Origin: Agrobacterium genomosp. 13 str. CFBP 6927 | GTDB taxonomy: Bacteria; Pseudomonadota; Alphaproteobacteria; Rhizobiales; Rhizobiaceae | DNA length: 64,000 bases | NCBI GenBank assembly: GCA_900012615.1 | Contig: LT009756.1 | Location: 159,850-223,849, forward strand | Reading direction: 5' to 3' | In this document: piece after piece, positions 1-9,519 of the stretch | Layout of the letters: each line of letters starts with the position of its first letter | How positions within the stretch are numbered: position 1 is the stretch's first letter | The notes under the pieces: generated by a model | Databases searched by the model: none | What the model saw: the letters and a program-made list of their open reading frames with translations, nothing else | Told to the model about the DNA's origin: nothing | Position numbers and translations under genes: made by a program

Positions 1-115
1 TCAGGAACTTTCGCCGCAGCAGGCGCAGGCAAATCTGGGCTATCTGCGTGCAATGCTGTCGCAGCAGAATTCCTGGCAGCAACTGGCGAAAAAAGACAAT
101 AAGCCAGCCGGTTGA
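1..115 (+). CDS. TadD-like TPR protein, C-terminal fragment
   Basis: The window opens inside a reading frame (codons from base 2) that ends at TGA 113-115 and encodes 37 residues starting QELSPQQAQANLGYLRAM. A Gln/Ala-rich helical tail of this kind is typical of the C-terminus of TPR-containing TadD-like pilus assembly proteins of rhizobia. The fragment faces the Tad operon tail to tail, which supports a pilus role. The TPR repeats themselves lie outside the window, so the family call is an inference from the tail and the location. Confidence 0.5.
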   Translation, partial: QELSPQQAQANLGYLRAMLSQQNSWQQLAKKDNKPAG

Positions 116-160
116 TGTGCTCTTATACGCTTTAATCCGTGTGCTGGCCGACAACAGATC

Positions 161-190
161 GCCGCTCAATTTGTTGGGCGGCCTTTGCTT
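161..190 (+). terminator. Probable terminator after TadD-like gene
   Basis: GCCGCTC (161-167) pairs with GGGCGGC (176-182) with one G-T mismatch. CTTTGCTTTT follows on the plus strand. It sits between the convergent TadD-like and ctpI stops. Confidence 0.5.
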
Positions 191-191
191 T

Positions 192-1178
192 TCAGAATGT
201 GTCGAGAACCCGTATGATCGCCGGGCCGAGAATAACGGCGATAAGCACCGGCAGGAAAAATATGATCATCGGCACGGTCAGTTTCGGCGGCAGGGCCGCG
301 GCTTTCTTTTCGGCTTCGTTCATACGCTCGTCGCGGCCTTCCTGCGCCAGAACGCGCAGCGCCTGAGCCAGCGGCGTGCCGTATCGTTCCGCCTGTATAA
401 GCGCCTGCACCACGCTTTTGACACCGTCCAGCTGCGTGCGCATGCCAAAATTTTCAAGTGCAATTCGCCTGTCCTGCAGGAAGGAAAGCTCCGCAGTCGT
501 CAGCATCATTTCCTCCGCCAGTTCGGGAGATTGCTCGCCCATCTCTTCCGCGACACGGCGCATCGCGGCCTCCATCGATACACCGGATTCGATACAGATC
601 AGCATCAGATCCAGCGCATCGGGCCAAGCGCGCCGGATCGAACCCTGCCGCTTTGACATTGCGTTGGAAACGTAGATATTCGGCGCGTAAAAACCGATGT
701 AACCGAAGAGAAGAACAGCCATCAGCCTGACGACAAAAGCCTTGTCGGCAAGGTTTCCTAGAACGAAAACCCAGATGAAGGCTACGACAAGAAAAGCGAA
801 TGGCAGCAAGAACCGCGCGGCAAGAAAGGTGTTGAGTGCATTCTGTGAACGAAAACCTGCTGCACGCAGCTTGTTCATCGTATTCTTGTCGGCAAGTGCT
901 TCCTGAAGGTTGAATTTTTCGACAATGCGGCGTGCAGACTGGTTGTTATTGCCACGCAGGGAGGTCTTGCCGTCTCTGCTGCTGGTAGCAAGACGCTCGC
1001 GCTCGCGGCTGCGGATGAAATCGCGCTCTGACGATACGGCCTTCATGCGTTTGGCAAAGTCTTTCCGCTCGAAGAACGGCATGATGAGCGTGTAGAGGGT
1101 CGCAAAAACAGCAAGCGTCACCAAAATGGCGATGATCGTTTGTGGATTTGTCAGGCTTGCAAAAAGGTTTTCTGTCAC
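192..1178 (-). CDS. ctpI: Tad pilus inner-membrane protein TadC-like (CtpI)
   Basis: 328 aa, usual length for TadC. It is one of the two GspF-type platform proteins that couple the TadA/CpaF ATPase to Flp pilin assembly in the inner membrane. There is an N-terminal membrane segment (about 13-35), a pair of segments (about 118-168), a cytoplasmic T2SSF domain with the helical stretch PDALDLMLICIESGVSMEAA, and a C-terminal segment (about 300-322). It is the last gene of the ctp operon, 9 bp after ctpH. The symbol follows the ctpA-I names used for Agrobacterium. Confidence 0.93.
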   Translation of the reverse strand: MTENLFASLTNPQTIIAILVTLAVFATLYTLIMPFFERKDFAKRMKAVSSERDFIRSRERERLATSSRDGKTSLRGNNNQSARRIVEKFNLQEALADKNTMNKLRAAGFRSQNALNTFLAARFLLPFAFLVVAFIWVFVLGNLADKAFVVRLMAVLLFGYIGFYAPNIYVSNAMSKRQGSIRRAWPDALDLMLICIESGVSMEAAMRRVAEEMGEQSPELAEEMMLTTAELSFLQDRRIALENFGMRTQLDGVKSVVQALIQAERYGTPLAQALRVLAQEGRDERMNEAEKKAAALPPKLTVPMIIFFLPVLIAVILGPAIIRVLDTF

Positions 1179-1187
1179 CGCGCGCCC

Positions 1188-2192
1188 TCAAATATCGAAA
1201 TTGATCATTTGGCGCATGATGAATATCCCGATAAGCATCCATATGCCGGATGCGCCGAGGATGATGTGTCCCCGCAGGTCGGAGAAGAGAATCGACAGAT
1301 AGTCGGGCGACGTGAAATGCACCAATAGCATAACGATAAAAGGCAGTGCGCCGATGATGACTGCCGACGCTTTTGCCTCCATCGAAAGGGCATTTACCTT
1401 GGCGCGCATCTTCTTGCGGTCGCGCAAAACTTTCGAAAGGTTCGACAATGCTTCCGAAAGATTGCCGCCCGCCTGCGCCTGAATGTTGATGACGGTGCCG
1501 AAGAAGCTGACCTCGAAGAGCGGCATGGTCAGCATCATGCGCTCGATTGCCTGCGGAATGCTGATGCCGACCTGCTGTGCATCGACCACGCGCTGGAACT
1601 CTGCTTTCACCGGTTCCTGACCATCTGATGCGATCAGTCGCACGGCGTCGTTCAGTGGCAGGCCGGATTTGATCGACCGGCACATGACATCCAGTGCATT
1701 CGGAAATTCCTCAAGGAACTTTTTCTGCCGGCGCTTGAGTAGAAACGCCAATACCCACCGCGGCAACCCAAGTGCCGCGACCGCCCCCAAAAGCAGGGCG
1801 ATGAGCAATGACAACCCGTAAAGAATAGACATAAGGCAAGCGAAGATCGCCGCGCCCAGGCTCAGTAAATGAAATTGCCGGACCGAAATCTGCAGACCGG
1901 CTTGAACAAGCTTGTCGCGCAAGCTGACATTCTTTGCCTTTTTTGCTTTTTCATCCTGCTTTTTTTCCATGTCGCGCAGGGTGTCCTGCATGGACTTGCG
2001 ACGCTTGCTGAGTTCTTGAACCCGGTCACGCGCGGCTTTGATACTCGTATGATCGGTTTCGGCCGCCTTTACCCTTTTGACGCGGTTTGTGGTTTTCTTC
2101 TCGACCTCTATCTGCTGGAAAAGGAAGGCGTAAGCCAGCGCTCCCGCCGAAATGGCGACAAGTACGGCCAGCAATACGATTGTGGGGTCCAT
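1188..2192 (-). CDS. ctpH: Tad pilus inner-membrane protein TadB-like (CtpH)
   Basis: 334 aa. It is the second GspF-type platform protein of the Tad secretion machine and probably partners CtpI. It has an N-terminal membrane anchor (about 4-25), a basic linker rich in Lys/Arg (about 30-85), two membrane segments near 105-150, a T2SSF domain with PNALDVMCRSIKSGLPLNDA, and two C-terminal membrane segments. It lies 15 bp after ctpG and 9 bp before ctpI, indicating one transcript. Confidence 0.93.
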   Translation of the reverse strand: MDPTIVLLAVLVAISAGALAYAFLFQQIEVEKKTTNRVKRVKAAETDHTSIKAARDRVQELSKRRKSMQDTLRDMEKKQDEKAKKAKNVSLRDKLVQAGLQISVRQFHLLSLGAAIFACLMSILYGLSLLIALLLGAVAALGLPRWVLAFLLKRRQKKFLEEFPNALDVMCRSIKSGLPLNDAVRLIASDGQEPVKAEFQRVVDAQQVGISIPQAIERMMLTMPLFEVSFFGTVINIQAQAGGNLSEALSNLSKVLRDRKKMRAKVNALSMEAKASAVIIGALPFIVMLLVHFTSPDYLSILFSDLRGHIILGASGIWMLIGIFIMRQMINFDI

Positions 2193-2207
2193 GGCGTTCG
2201 CCTTCCC

Positions 2208-3683
2208 TTAGGATGTCTTTTCCATTTCATCGAGCGCGGCCGCCAGACGTTTTTCCTCACCGTAGTAACGCGCGCGATCCCAGAAATGGGGCTTGCTGAT
2301 ACCCGTGGATACGTGCTTGCCAATCAGCTTGCCGTTAGCGTCTTCGCCTTCGATTTCGTATCGCATCAGGTCCTGGGTCACGATGACGTCGCCTTCCATG
2401 CCGATCACTTCGGTGATCTGCGTTATCCGACGTGAACCATCGCGCAGGCGCGCGGCCTGAACGACGATGTCGATCGAGCCTGAAATGATTTCGCGGACGG
2501 TTTTCGCCGGCAAAGTGAAGCCGCCCATGGCGATCATCGATTCGATACGGCTTAGGCATTCGCGCGGCGTATTGGCGTGGAGCGTTCCCATCGAGCCGTC
2601 GTGACCGGTATTCATGGCCTGCAGAAGGTCGAATACCTCCGGTCCACGCACTTCGCCCACGATGATGCGTTCAGGACGCATACGAAGGCAGTTCTTGACC
2701 AGATCACGCATGGTGATCTCGCCTTCGCCTTCGATATTCGGCGGACGTGTTTCCAGCCTCACCACATGTGGCTGCTGAAGTTGCAGTTCGGCGGTGTCCT
2801 CGCAGGTGATGACACGTTCATCCCTGTCGATGAAGCTTGTCAGGCAGTTGAGAAGCGTGGTCTTGCCGGAACCCGTGCCTCCCGAGATGACGACATTGCA
2901 GCGGACGCGACCGATGATCTTGAGCAATGTCGCGCCTTCGGGTGTGATCGCCCCGAAACGCACGAGCTGGTCAAGCGTCAGCTTGTCCCTCTTGAATTTT
3001 CGGATGGTGAGCGCCGGACCGTCAATGGCGAGCGGCGGCGCGATGACGTTGACACGCGAGCCGTCCGGCAGGCGGGCGTCGCAGATCGGGCTCGATTCAT
3101 CCACGCGCCGGCCAACCTGACTGACGATGCGCTGGCAGATGGAGAGCAGCTGACTGTTGTCACGAAAGCGAATGTCGGATTCGATGGTCTTGCCGCCAAC
3201 TTCGATGAAAGTCTGGCCGGAACCATTGACCATGATATCGGCAATATCGTCGCGTGCGAGAAGCGGCTCCAGCGGTCCGTATCCAAGAACGTCGTTACAG
3301 ATGTCTTCGAGCAGTTCTTCCTGCTCGGCGATGGACATCGCGAAACTCTTGATCGTGATGATGTCATTGACAATATCACGGATTTCCTCACGCGCGCTCT
3401 CCGCATCGAGCTTGGCGAGCTGCGAAAGGTCGATCGTGTCGATGAGTGCGGAAAACACCTGGCTTTTGGTGTTGTAATAATCTTCCGTACGGGCACGTTT
3501 TTTCTGCGGCGACTGTGCGGCCGCCTGTGCCTGTCGTGTTGCTGGCGACTGGCCGGGCTCCAGGGTATCTATCGCCAGAGGCCGCGGTTCGGATACAGTC
3601 GACACCTGCTGCGCGACGGCAGGTGCAACAAAATCCGGCTTTGTGGTTCTGGCTGGGCCTTCAGGCCCCCGTTTTCCGAACAT
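2208..3683 (-). CDS. ctpG: Tad pilus assembly ATPase CpaF/TadA (CtpG)
   Basis: 491 aa secretion ATPase of the VirB11/GspE superfamily that powers Flp pilus assembly. A disordered Pro/Gln-rich N-terminus (about 1-65) precedes the N-terminal domain. Walker A is GGTGSGKTT at residues 268-276. Further on are the family Asp/His boxes ([20 protein letters not shown], then [10 protein letters not shown]). It is a cytoplasmic, hexameric enzyme in characterised relatives. It lies between the CpaE-like gene and the TadB/TadC genes, the conserved Tad order. Confidence 0.95.
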   Translation of the reverse strand: MFGKRGPEGPARTTKPDFVAPAVAQQVSTVSEPRPLAIDTLEPGQSPATRQAQAAAQSPQKKRARTEDYYNTKSQVFSALIDTIDLSQLAKLDAESAREEIRDIVNDIITIKSFAMSIAEQEELLEDICNDVLGYGPLEPLLARDDIADIMVNGSGQTFIEVGGKTIESDIRFRDNSQLLSICQRIVSQVGRRVDESSPICDARLPDGSRVNVIAPPLAIDGPALTIRKFKRDKLTLDQLVRFGAITPEGATLLKIIGRVRCNVVISGGTGSGKTTLLNCLTSFIDRDERVITCEDTAELQLQQPHVVRLETRPPNIEGEGEITMRDLVKNCLRMRPERIIVGEVRGPEVFDLLQAMNTGHDGSMGTLHANTPRECLSRIESMIAMGGFTLPAKTVREIISGSIDIVVQAARLRDGSRRITQITEVIGMEGDVIVTQDLMRYEIEGEDANGKLIGKHVSTGISKPHFWDRARYYGEEKRLAAALDEMEKTS

Positions 3684-3716
3684 CGGCGTTTCCGTCTATA
3701 GGCGCGAAGAGAAGAC

Positions 3717-5000
3717 CTATTTGCGCTTGAGAATATTCTTGAGTTTGTCCAGGCCGCCGCGCCTGCTTTTGCGCAGGACGGCACGGCCGGTAATGGTATG
3801 GGCGATCTGCGAGAAAGTTTCCGCGATCTGGGATTTCTCATCCATCTCGCTGATCATGCGCCCGCTATTGGCGGCATTTCCGAACAGCTGGGTATCGAAT
3901 GGAATGATTGCGATCGGCTCGATTTCCAACGGATCGAGAAAATCCGCCGGAGAGATTTCCGGACGTTTCGGCATGCCCACCTGATTGAGAATGAGATGGG
4001 GCAACTTGTCGTTAGGCCTCAGTTTTATCAGCGCGTCGAACAGGTTCTTCGTGTTGCGCAGATTTGCGAGATCCGGAACGGCCGTGATCACGACCTCGTC
4101 GGCTTCCGCCAGCACTGCCCGCGTCCAGTCGCACCATTGGTGGGGAAGATCGAGAACCGCGACCGGCGCACTGCGCTGCAGAACCTCCAGGATCGGCAGA
4201 AAAGCCTGACGATCGAGATCATAGGTCCTGTCGAGGAGAGACGGTGCCGCCAGCAGTGACAGATGGTCGGAACATTTCGTCAGAAGACGGTCGAGAAACA
4301 CCTCGTCCAGCCGTTCCGGCGAAAACACCGCTTCCGCCATGCCCTGGGCGGGATCCTGGTCGAAATCGATATTGGCCGTGCCATAGGCAAGATCCATGTC
4401 CGCCAGAATGGTCTCGGTGGAAAACAGGGTGGAGATTCCAAAAGCGCAATTGTGCGCGATCGTCGACGAGCCCACCCCGCCTTTGGCGCCGATAAAGGCG
4501 ATGTTGCGACCGAGCGGTTCGGCCTCCGGATCTACGAAGATCGTCGCAATCGAGGCCAATAGATCGGCCATGTTGATTGGGGCGACAAGATATTCTGAAA
4601 TGCCGTTACGGATGAGATCGCGATAAAGCGTGATGTCGTTGTGCCGGCCGACGATGATGACACGGGTGGAGGGGTCGCAAACCTCGGCCAGAGGGGCGAG
4701 ATCGTCCAGAAGCGAAGCCGGTGGACCCGCCGTTTCGAGAACGATCAGATTGGGAGTGGGCGAAGCCGAAAACATCGTCGCCGCTGCATTGATATCACCT
4801 TTGGTCACCCGCAGGGTAACCTTGCTCATGCGCCTGTCGCCGGACAATGCGTCCATGACACCCTGCATGCTGTCGCTGACGCAGAAAGCGTGAATGGATA
4901 TACGCGGCAGCGGCCGCAGGCGATCCATATCCGCAGCCCGGACCGACTGCTGTGGCTCTGCTCCGTCGCTTGATTTTATATCGTACTCTACCGCGCTCAT
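3717..5000 (-). CDS. ctpF: Pilus localisation/assembly ATPase CpaE/TadZ (CtpF)
   Basis: 427 aa from the ATG at 5000, preceded by AGGAAAG at good spacing. The frame is open up to 5099, but that extension overlaps the upstream gene. It has an N-terminal receiver-like domain and a ParA/MinD-type ATPase domain with the deviant Walker A GAKGGVGSST (about residue 170) and DMDLAYGTANIDFD following. CpaE/TadZ proteins position the Tad machine in the cell. It lies between CpaD-like and CpaF-like genes, 34 bp after the former. Confidence 0.92.
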   Translation of the reverse strand: MSAVEYDIKSSDGAEPQQSVRAADMDRLRPLPRISIHAFCVSDSMQGVMDALSGDRRMSKVTLRVTKGDINAAATMFSASPTPNLIVLETAGPPASLLDDLAPLAEVCDPSTRVIIVGRHNDITLYRDLIRNGISEYLVAPINMADLLASIATIFVDPEAEPLGRNIAFIGAKGGVGSSTIAHNCAFGISTLFSTETILADMDLAYGTANIDFDQDPAQGMAEAVFSPERLDEVFLDRLLTKCSDHLSLLAAPSLLDRTYDLDRQAFLPILEVLQRSAPVAVLDLPHQWCDWTRAVLAEADEVVITAVPDLANLRNTKNLFDALIKLRPNDKLPHLILNQVGMPKRPEISPADFLDPLEIEPIAIIPFDTQLFGNAANSGRMISEMDEKSQIAETFSQIAHTITGRAVLRKSRRGGLDKLKNILKRK

Positions 5001-5034
5001 CGTCTTTCCTGCCGTGACCATTGTTGGAATAGCA

Positions 5035-5724
5035 TCAGTTCGACGCCGTATTCTTGCCTTGCCGATAGTTGTCGATGACCACCGCACGACGCTCCGCATC
5101 GATCGGGCTCATGCCACGCGGACCAACGAGGTCCATGGGATTGGCCACCTGTGCCGCAAGATTGCTCTGGGAGGCGCACCCGAAATTGTACCAGTTCTTG
5201 TTGGCGAAAGTGTTATCCGAGAGGTCTTCGGGCCACTGGCCGCATTGCCCGGTCATGGCGGTGACCGCCACATAGCTCAAACGAATGGGGGCAGCGTCGC
5301 CGTTCGGAGATGCGGCGTAACGTGTCTCCACGATCTTGCCCGAGGACACGCCGGCGCCTGAAAGCGTCGAGCGGATTTGTTTCGCCATCCTTGAGGCTGC
5401 CGCCGAATTGGCTGATCCCGACGGTGTCTGGATATTGATGACGCCCGTCGACATCGACGCATAATTCTGCGCGAAACCGCGGACATTGTCCGCCATTGCC
5501 GTGGTCAGCCGGCTGTCGCCCGCCGAAACCGGAATATCCAGAGAATGTTCGGCTTCCGACAGGGTGATCGGATGGCGTGTACGGTAGTCGTCGGGGATGG
5601 CATTGGTCGTCAAGGGATCGCGTGCGCAGCCTTGCAACAACCCCGCAGCGAGCGCGATGATGGCGACGAGACCGGCGCGTCTACCGGACAGGTTAAGGGA
5701 AAAAGAGGAAGAGGTTTCCTGCAT
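5035..5724 (-). CDS. ctpE: Pilus assembly lipoprotein CpaD (CtpE)
   Basis: 229 aa from the ATG at 5724, preceded by GGCAGGAAACATC. An alternative ATG at 5784 overlaps the ctpD stop as ATGA and would add 20 residues before the signal peptide. A hydrophobic segment ends in the lipobox LLQGC (Cys about 33), so the product should be a lipid-anchored periplasmic or outer-membrane protein. CpaD proteins associate with the Tad secretin. The C-terminal part holds the family features CGQWPEDL and NFGCASQSNLA. Confidence 0.9.
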   Translation of the reverse strand: MQETSSSFSLNLSGRRAGLVAIIALAAGLLQGCARDPLTTNAIPDDYRTRHPITLSEAEHSLDIPVSAGDSRLTTAMADNVRGFAQNYASMSTGVINIQTPSGSANSAAASRMAKQIRSTLSGAGVSSGKIVETRYAASPNGDAAPIRLSYVAVTAMTGQCGQWPEDLSDNTFANKNWYNFGCASQSNLAAQVANPMDLVGPRGMSPIDAERRAVVIDNYRQGKNTASN

Positions 5725-5780
5725 GATGTTTCCTGCCACCACCGGGCTTGTTCTGAAGAGGGGATTTAGCGCGCGTGCCG

Positions 5781-7364
5781 TCATTTGTAGATGAACCCCA
5801 CTGAACCCTGATAAGGGGCCGCCTGAACCTGATCTTTCCGGCCATAGACCTTGTTGACACGGTTCATGAAATACATGGCGGCGTCATTTTCCGGGTTGAA
5901 GTTGTCGTCCGGCCGGGCGATCTGGTTGCGCGCGACAGGTCGCACCAGATAGGGCGTCGCGATGATGACCAGTTCCGTCTCGTTACGGAGAAAATCCTTG
6001 CTGCGGAAAAGCGTGCCGAAAATCGGGATTTTCGATATGCCCGGAAGTCCCGACATGGCCTGACGGATATTGTCCTGAACCAGACCGGCAATGACGATTG
6101 AGCCACCTGATGGAAGCTCGACCGTTGTGGAGGTCTCGCGCTTGCGAATAGACATGTAGGTGGTGCCCGGGATGTTACGTCCCGCATTTCCGGTCACAAC
6201 ATTGCCTTCATAGGTTGGTTCGGAAACATTGGTCTCGATTTTAAGGCTGATCCGCCCGGGCGACAGCACGACCGGCCTGAAGTTCAACGTGATGCCATAG
6301 TCAACCGTATCGGTCGTGCGCGTTATGGTCTGCTGGCCTGTGTCTTTGTCGATGGAGACTTCCTGGTCCGCGGGCAGACGGAAATCTCCCCCCACATAGA
6401 ACTTTGCCTGTTCGCCGGAGATGGCGGTGAGGCTGGGTTCGGCAAGGGTGCGCACGACACCCGCCTGCTCCATGGCGTTGAGATAGGTAGCAAAGTTGAG
6501 CGAGCCGGAACCGATCGAACCACTGGCTATTCGCGAGGCAGTGCTAATTGCATTTCCAAGATTGGATGGGTTTGCGAACTCGAAGCCGTTATTGCTTGTC
6601 GAGCTACTGATGGAGCCGTTGAAGCCGAGCTGCTTCAACACCTGTCGGCTGACTTCGGCGACGGTCACCTTCAATGTCACCTGATCTTCGCCTTCGATCG
6701 TCAGCATATTGACGATTTGCGACACTTGGCGGTTTTCAGCAAAAATCGCCGCATCTCCGCCGTTGTCACCACCGGTCAGCGATATATTGCGTGTGGTGGC
6801 TTCGCCGCCTTTCAGAAAGGCTTCGGCAAGCTGTACCGCGCGCGCTGAATCCTGCGGGGTGCGGACACTACCCGTCAGAACGATGTTATCCGAAACGATT
6901 TCAACCTTGATGTCGGATTCGGGAATAAAGCGACGAATATTGGCTTCCAGCCCGACAATATCTCGCTCCACCTCGAGGTCGAGGCTGACAATTTCGCGAC
7001 CACCCTCACCGAAAATGAAAATATTGGTCTGTCCTACGGATTTGCCGAAGAGATAAATCCGTCTGGACGTGCGAGTGACGGCATCAGCGAGGCTTGGATC
7101 GGCAACAAGAATGTCATGGGCATCCTCCGGCAGGTCAATGACCAGCGCCTTGTTGAGGCCGAGTTTCAGGCGTTTACGAATACCCGTACCGCTTTCGGTG
7201 ATCCGTACGATGCTGGCGCTTTGTGCCGCAGCTTCGCCGAGACGCAGGAATTCAGGCGAATGCCTTCCGGGAATGCCTGAAAAAGCCACGCAGAACGCAA
7301 GCCCACCCACCATTGATGAACGCAGGTGTCTTTTTAAGTGTCTCGCCATGAACCCCCCGGTCAT
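5781..7364 (-). CDS. ctpD: Tad pilus secretin CpaC/RcpA (CtpD)
   Basis: 527 aa outer-membrane secretin forming the pore for the Flp pilus. It has a signal peptide (basic MARHLKRHLRSS, then a hydrophobic core), a pilus-type N domain (KALVIDLPEDAHDILVADPS), a BON-like segment and the C-terminal secretin domain (VELPSGGSIVIAGLVQDN, then GLPGISKIPIFGTLF). The ATG at 7364 overlaps the ctpC stop as ATGA and has GGGAG upstream. A second ATG at 7349 would also preserve the signal peptide. Confidence 0.93.
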   Translation of the reverse strand: MTGGFMARHLKRHLRSSMVGGLAFCVAFSGIPGRHSPEFLRLGEAAAQSASIVRITESGTGIRKRLKLGLNKALVIDLPEDAHDILVADPSLADAVTRTSRRIYLFGKSVGQTNIFIFGEGGREIVSLDLEVERDIVGLEANIRRFIPESDIKVEIVSDNIVLTGSVRTPQDSARAVQLAEAFLKGGEATTRNISLTGGDNGGDAAIFAENRQVSQIVNMLTIEGEDQVTLKVTVAEVSRQVLKQLGFNGSISSSTSNNGFEFANPSNLGNAISTASRIASGSIGSGSLNFATYLNAMEQAGVVRTLAEPSLTAISGEQAKFYVGGDFRLPADQEVSIDKDTGQQTITRTTDTVDYGITLNFRPVVLSPGRISLKIETNVSEPTYEGNVVTGNAGRNIPGTTYMSIRKRETSTTVELPSGGSIVIAGLVQDNIRQAMSGLPGISKIPIFGTLFRSKDFLRNETELVIIATPYLVRPVARNQIARPDDNFNPENDAAMYFMNRVNKVYGRKDQVQAAPYQGSVGFIYK

Positions 7365-8167
7365 TGTGATGCTCCCTGATTGCCCTTGACGATCGAGCCG
7401 GATTTGATCACCTGAATTTCCGGCTGGCCGGAGCCGCCGTTGAGGAGATAGTCCGCTGAAAGCGTATCGTTTTCCTGTGCATCTGCGATCGAGCGCAGAG
7501 CAAGCGTGAGGCGATCGGCCATCTGCTGCGCCACAGTGATGATCTTCGCCTGCTCAGGCGTCAGTTCCAGGGTTGCGGTCGCACCCACGACGGCGGAAAT
7601 ACCGTCTTCGCCCTCTTTGATCTGTTGGTCGATTGCCAGAACGCGGACATTGTTCAAGACGTTCTCGGTCAGGAAGTTGCCGTTATCGCCCTTGCGAACC
7701 ATGATGACGTCAACCCGGTCATTCGGTAGCACGAAGCCGCCCGCGCCGGTCGAGACGGAAATTTCCGTGGCCACGGCGCGTTTACCGGCTGGCAAAAGCG
7801 AAGACATAATGCGGGTGCTGGAGTCCACGACCTTTTCCGGACGCACCGGTTCGCCCTCGAACAGGGGTAGCCGCACGACGGCGCCCGTGAGTTCGGTGAT
7901 CGCGTTCGGGCTTTTGGTTTCGGTTATGAAGCTATCAACGACATTACCCTGCGGCCAGGGCGTCCAGCGCATAGAACTGTCATTCAGGCGGCTACCGACG
8001 GGAAGATTGACCGAGGAAACGAGAACGTTGACCGTCGGCTCCTTCTGGATGATCGTTTCCGCTTTTTCAATGACCTCCTTGGTGCCGGAAATCTGCATGG
8101 CGACAAGACCTGCAAGACCGGCAGCGACAAGGGCAACGGATAGAATGACGATACGCGACGGTTTCAT
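7361..8167 (-). CDS. ctpC: Tad pilus assembly protein CpaB/RcpC (CtpC)
   Basis: 268 aa. It has an N-terminal signal anchor (about residues 7-27), then a SAF domain (VNVLVSSVNLPVGSRL) and an RcpC/CpaB domain with GGFVLPNDRVDVIMVRKG. CpaB proteins are periplasmic and associate with the secretin. The stop overlaps the ctpD start (ATGA), indicating translational coupling. A 113-bp gap separates it from ctpB, the largest gap downstream of the ctpA-ctpB junction. Confidence 0.92.
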   Translation of the reverse strand: MKPSRIVILSVALVAAGLAGLVAMQISGTKEVIEKAETIIQKEPTVNVLVSSVNLPVGSRLNDSSMRWTPWPQGNVVDSFITETKSPNAITELTGAVVRLPLFEGEPVRPEKVVDSSTRIMSSLLPAGKRAVATEISVSTGAGGFVLPNDRVDVIMVRKGDNGNFLTENVLNNVRVLAIDQQIKEGEDGISAVVGATATLELTPEQAKIITVAQQMADRLTLALRSIADAQENDTLSADYLLNGGSGQPEIQVIKSGSIVKGNQGASQ

Positions 8168-8281
8168 GCCCGATCCTTGAGGGAATCAAATTTTCTCCCC
8201 TCAGGATGGCGTGCGATTGGTATAATTATGGTTAATATTATGCTTGGATTTGTAGTTAACAGGCCTTTAACCTGGCTTGGC

Positions 8282-8794
8282 TCAAGAAAGACTGGCGATG
8301 GCTGCTTTTACAAGTGGTGCTTCACCGTAGGTTAAAAGCCCAGCTATAGCGATGCCGATACCATAGGGGATTTTTTTTGCTACCAGGAGAGAATCCGGGA
8401 TTGGAATACCCACCGCCATTATTTCCTGCGATCGCGATCGCAAGAGCAGGATGCCCAGTGTTAACACACCGCCAATAAAAGTTACCGCGAGCAGAAACTC
8501 AGCGAGTGCGGGGTTGAATCCGAACCACACAGCCGCAGCCGTGAGTAGCTTTGCGTCTCCACCGCCCATGACGTTGGCGGCAAACAGCGCAAAACAGGCG
8601 AACAGGACAGCTGCGCCAGCCACGAGGCTCATTGCGAAAGTTTGCCAGTCCATGCCCGATAACGGTGCGACCAAGATAAAAGACAATAGAAGTACAAGCG
8701 ATATTCTATTGGGTATGGTCATGCTGAAGAGATCGTTCAGCGCGGCAAAGGCGAGGCACAGAGGCAATATCAGGAAAATTGCGGCTACGATCAT
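8282..8794 (-). CDS. ctpB: Prepilin peptidase CpaA/TadV-like (CtpB)
   Basis: 170 aa polytopic membrane aspartyl protease of the A24 family, the short TadV/CpaA type lacking the methylase domain. It removes the leader of Flp prepilins. The catalytic aspartates are visible as D in NDLFSMTIPN (about residue 21) and the GxGD-type motif GGGDAKLL (about residue 79). There are about five to six membrane helices. It lies immediately downstream of the pilin gene, separated by a strong stem-loop. Confidence 0.92.
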   Translation of the reverse strand: MIVAAIFLILPLCLAFAALNDLFSMTIPNRISLVLLLSFILVAPLSGMDWQTFAMSLVAGAAVLFACFALFAANVMGGGDAKLLTAAAVWFGFNPALAEFLLAVTFIGGVLTLGILLLRSRSQEIMAVGIPIPDSLLVAKKIPYGIGIAIAGLLTYGEAPLVKAAIASLS

Positions 8795-8869
8795 GTGGTT
8801 AATTCCGTCAGGGATTTAGCATTTACGGTAGTGGCAAATGTTGGAACAACCATAGTGACAAACGGCTAA

Positions 8870-8898
8870 GGTGGCCGCTCGGTTCAGGAGCGGCCACC
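8870..8898 (-). terminator. Intercistronic stem-loop between ctpA and ctpB
   Basis: GGTGGCCGCT and AGCGGCCACC form a perfect 10-bp GC-rich stem with a 9-nt loop, 19 bp downstream of the ctpA stop. No strong U-run follows, so it may be a partial terminator or an mRNA-stabilising 3' end. Either would allow more pilin message than message for the assembly genes. The hairpin is seen; the role is inferred. Confidence 0.7.
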
Positions 8899-8917
8899 AG
8901 ATTAAGCTAAATAGCTC

Positions 8918-9106
8918 TTACTTTGCCGCTTCGGTCGCAGCAGTCGTCATCTTCGTTCCGATGCTGGTGAAGAGCGCATTCAGGCGGGTGCCAACGGTTG
9001 TGGCGCCGCCAATGATGGCAACGGAAAGCAGGGCGGCGATCAGGCCATATTCAATTGCCGTGGCGCCAGATTCGTCCTTGAGGAAACGAGCAAAAATCTT
9101 GGTCAT
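8918..9106 (-). CDS. ctpA: Flp/Fap-type major pilin subunit (CtpA)
   Basis: 62 aa, typical Flp pilin length. A short basic leader (MTKIFARFLKDESG) is followed by the Tad processing site G / ATAIEYGLIAALLSVAI, with the conserved Glu-Tyr pair at +5/+6 and then a hydrophobic helix. Mature pilin is predicted to begin at residue 15. The ribosome site TTAGGAGATACTC is strong. First gene of the ctp operon. Tad pili of agrobacteria are linked to surface attachment and biofilm formation. Confidence 0.96.
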   Translation of the reverse strand: MTKIFARFLKDESGATAIEYGLIAALLSVAIIGGATTVGTRLNALFTSIGTKMTTAATEAAK

Positions 9107-9519
9107 GAGTATCTCCTAACTCTTGTTTGGTTCAGCACGCCGACAACTGTTTTCCGTTGTTCGGTTGGGTTCAAACTACAGCCGAGCAATTTCCAAGCAC
9201 TTAAAAAAAACGATTAATCCAAAGTAAACGTCGGGATGAGTTTCTTTTGGTAAATAAAGATAAAAAGTATTTCCTGTATTTTTATATTTCCTGAGAAACA
9301 AATATATGCCGCGACAAGTTGTTTTCCATTTCGGGAAAAGCGCTCTCTCAATGAGACATATGTGTTCAGTTTTGACGCGGGATGGACGGGGTCGGAAATG
9401 ACTTCAATTACACATGGTTACCGCCCGTATCTCACATTTCCACCATTTAACGCTTCATTCACTAAAACCCCGCATTCTATGTGGCATCAGAGTGCGGGTA
9501 GTGAGCAGGGGCCAAACGC
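9107..9519. promoter_or_regulatory. 413-bp divergent control region of the ctp operon
   Basis: An AT-rich non-coding stretch between ctpA (leftward) and the secretin-N gene (rightward). It should hold the promoters of both, but I could not fix confident -35/-10 pairs. It contains A/T-rich tracts near 9205-9300. No ORF with a ribosome site is evident. Confidence 0.5.

Noticed and set aside
2577..3701. A long plus-strand frame antisense to ctpG
   Set aside because: ctpG has Walker motifs and lies in a conserved operon; the antisense frame has no support.
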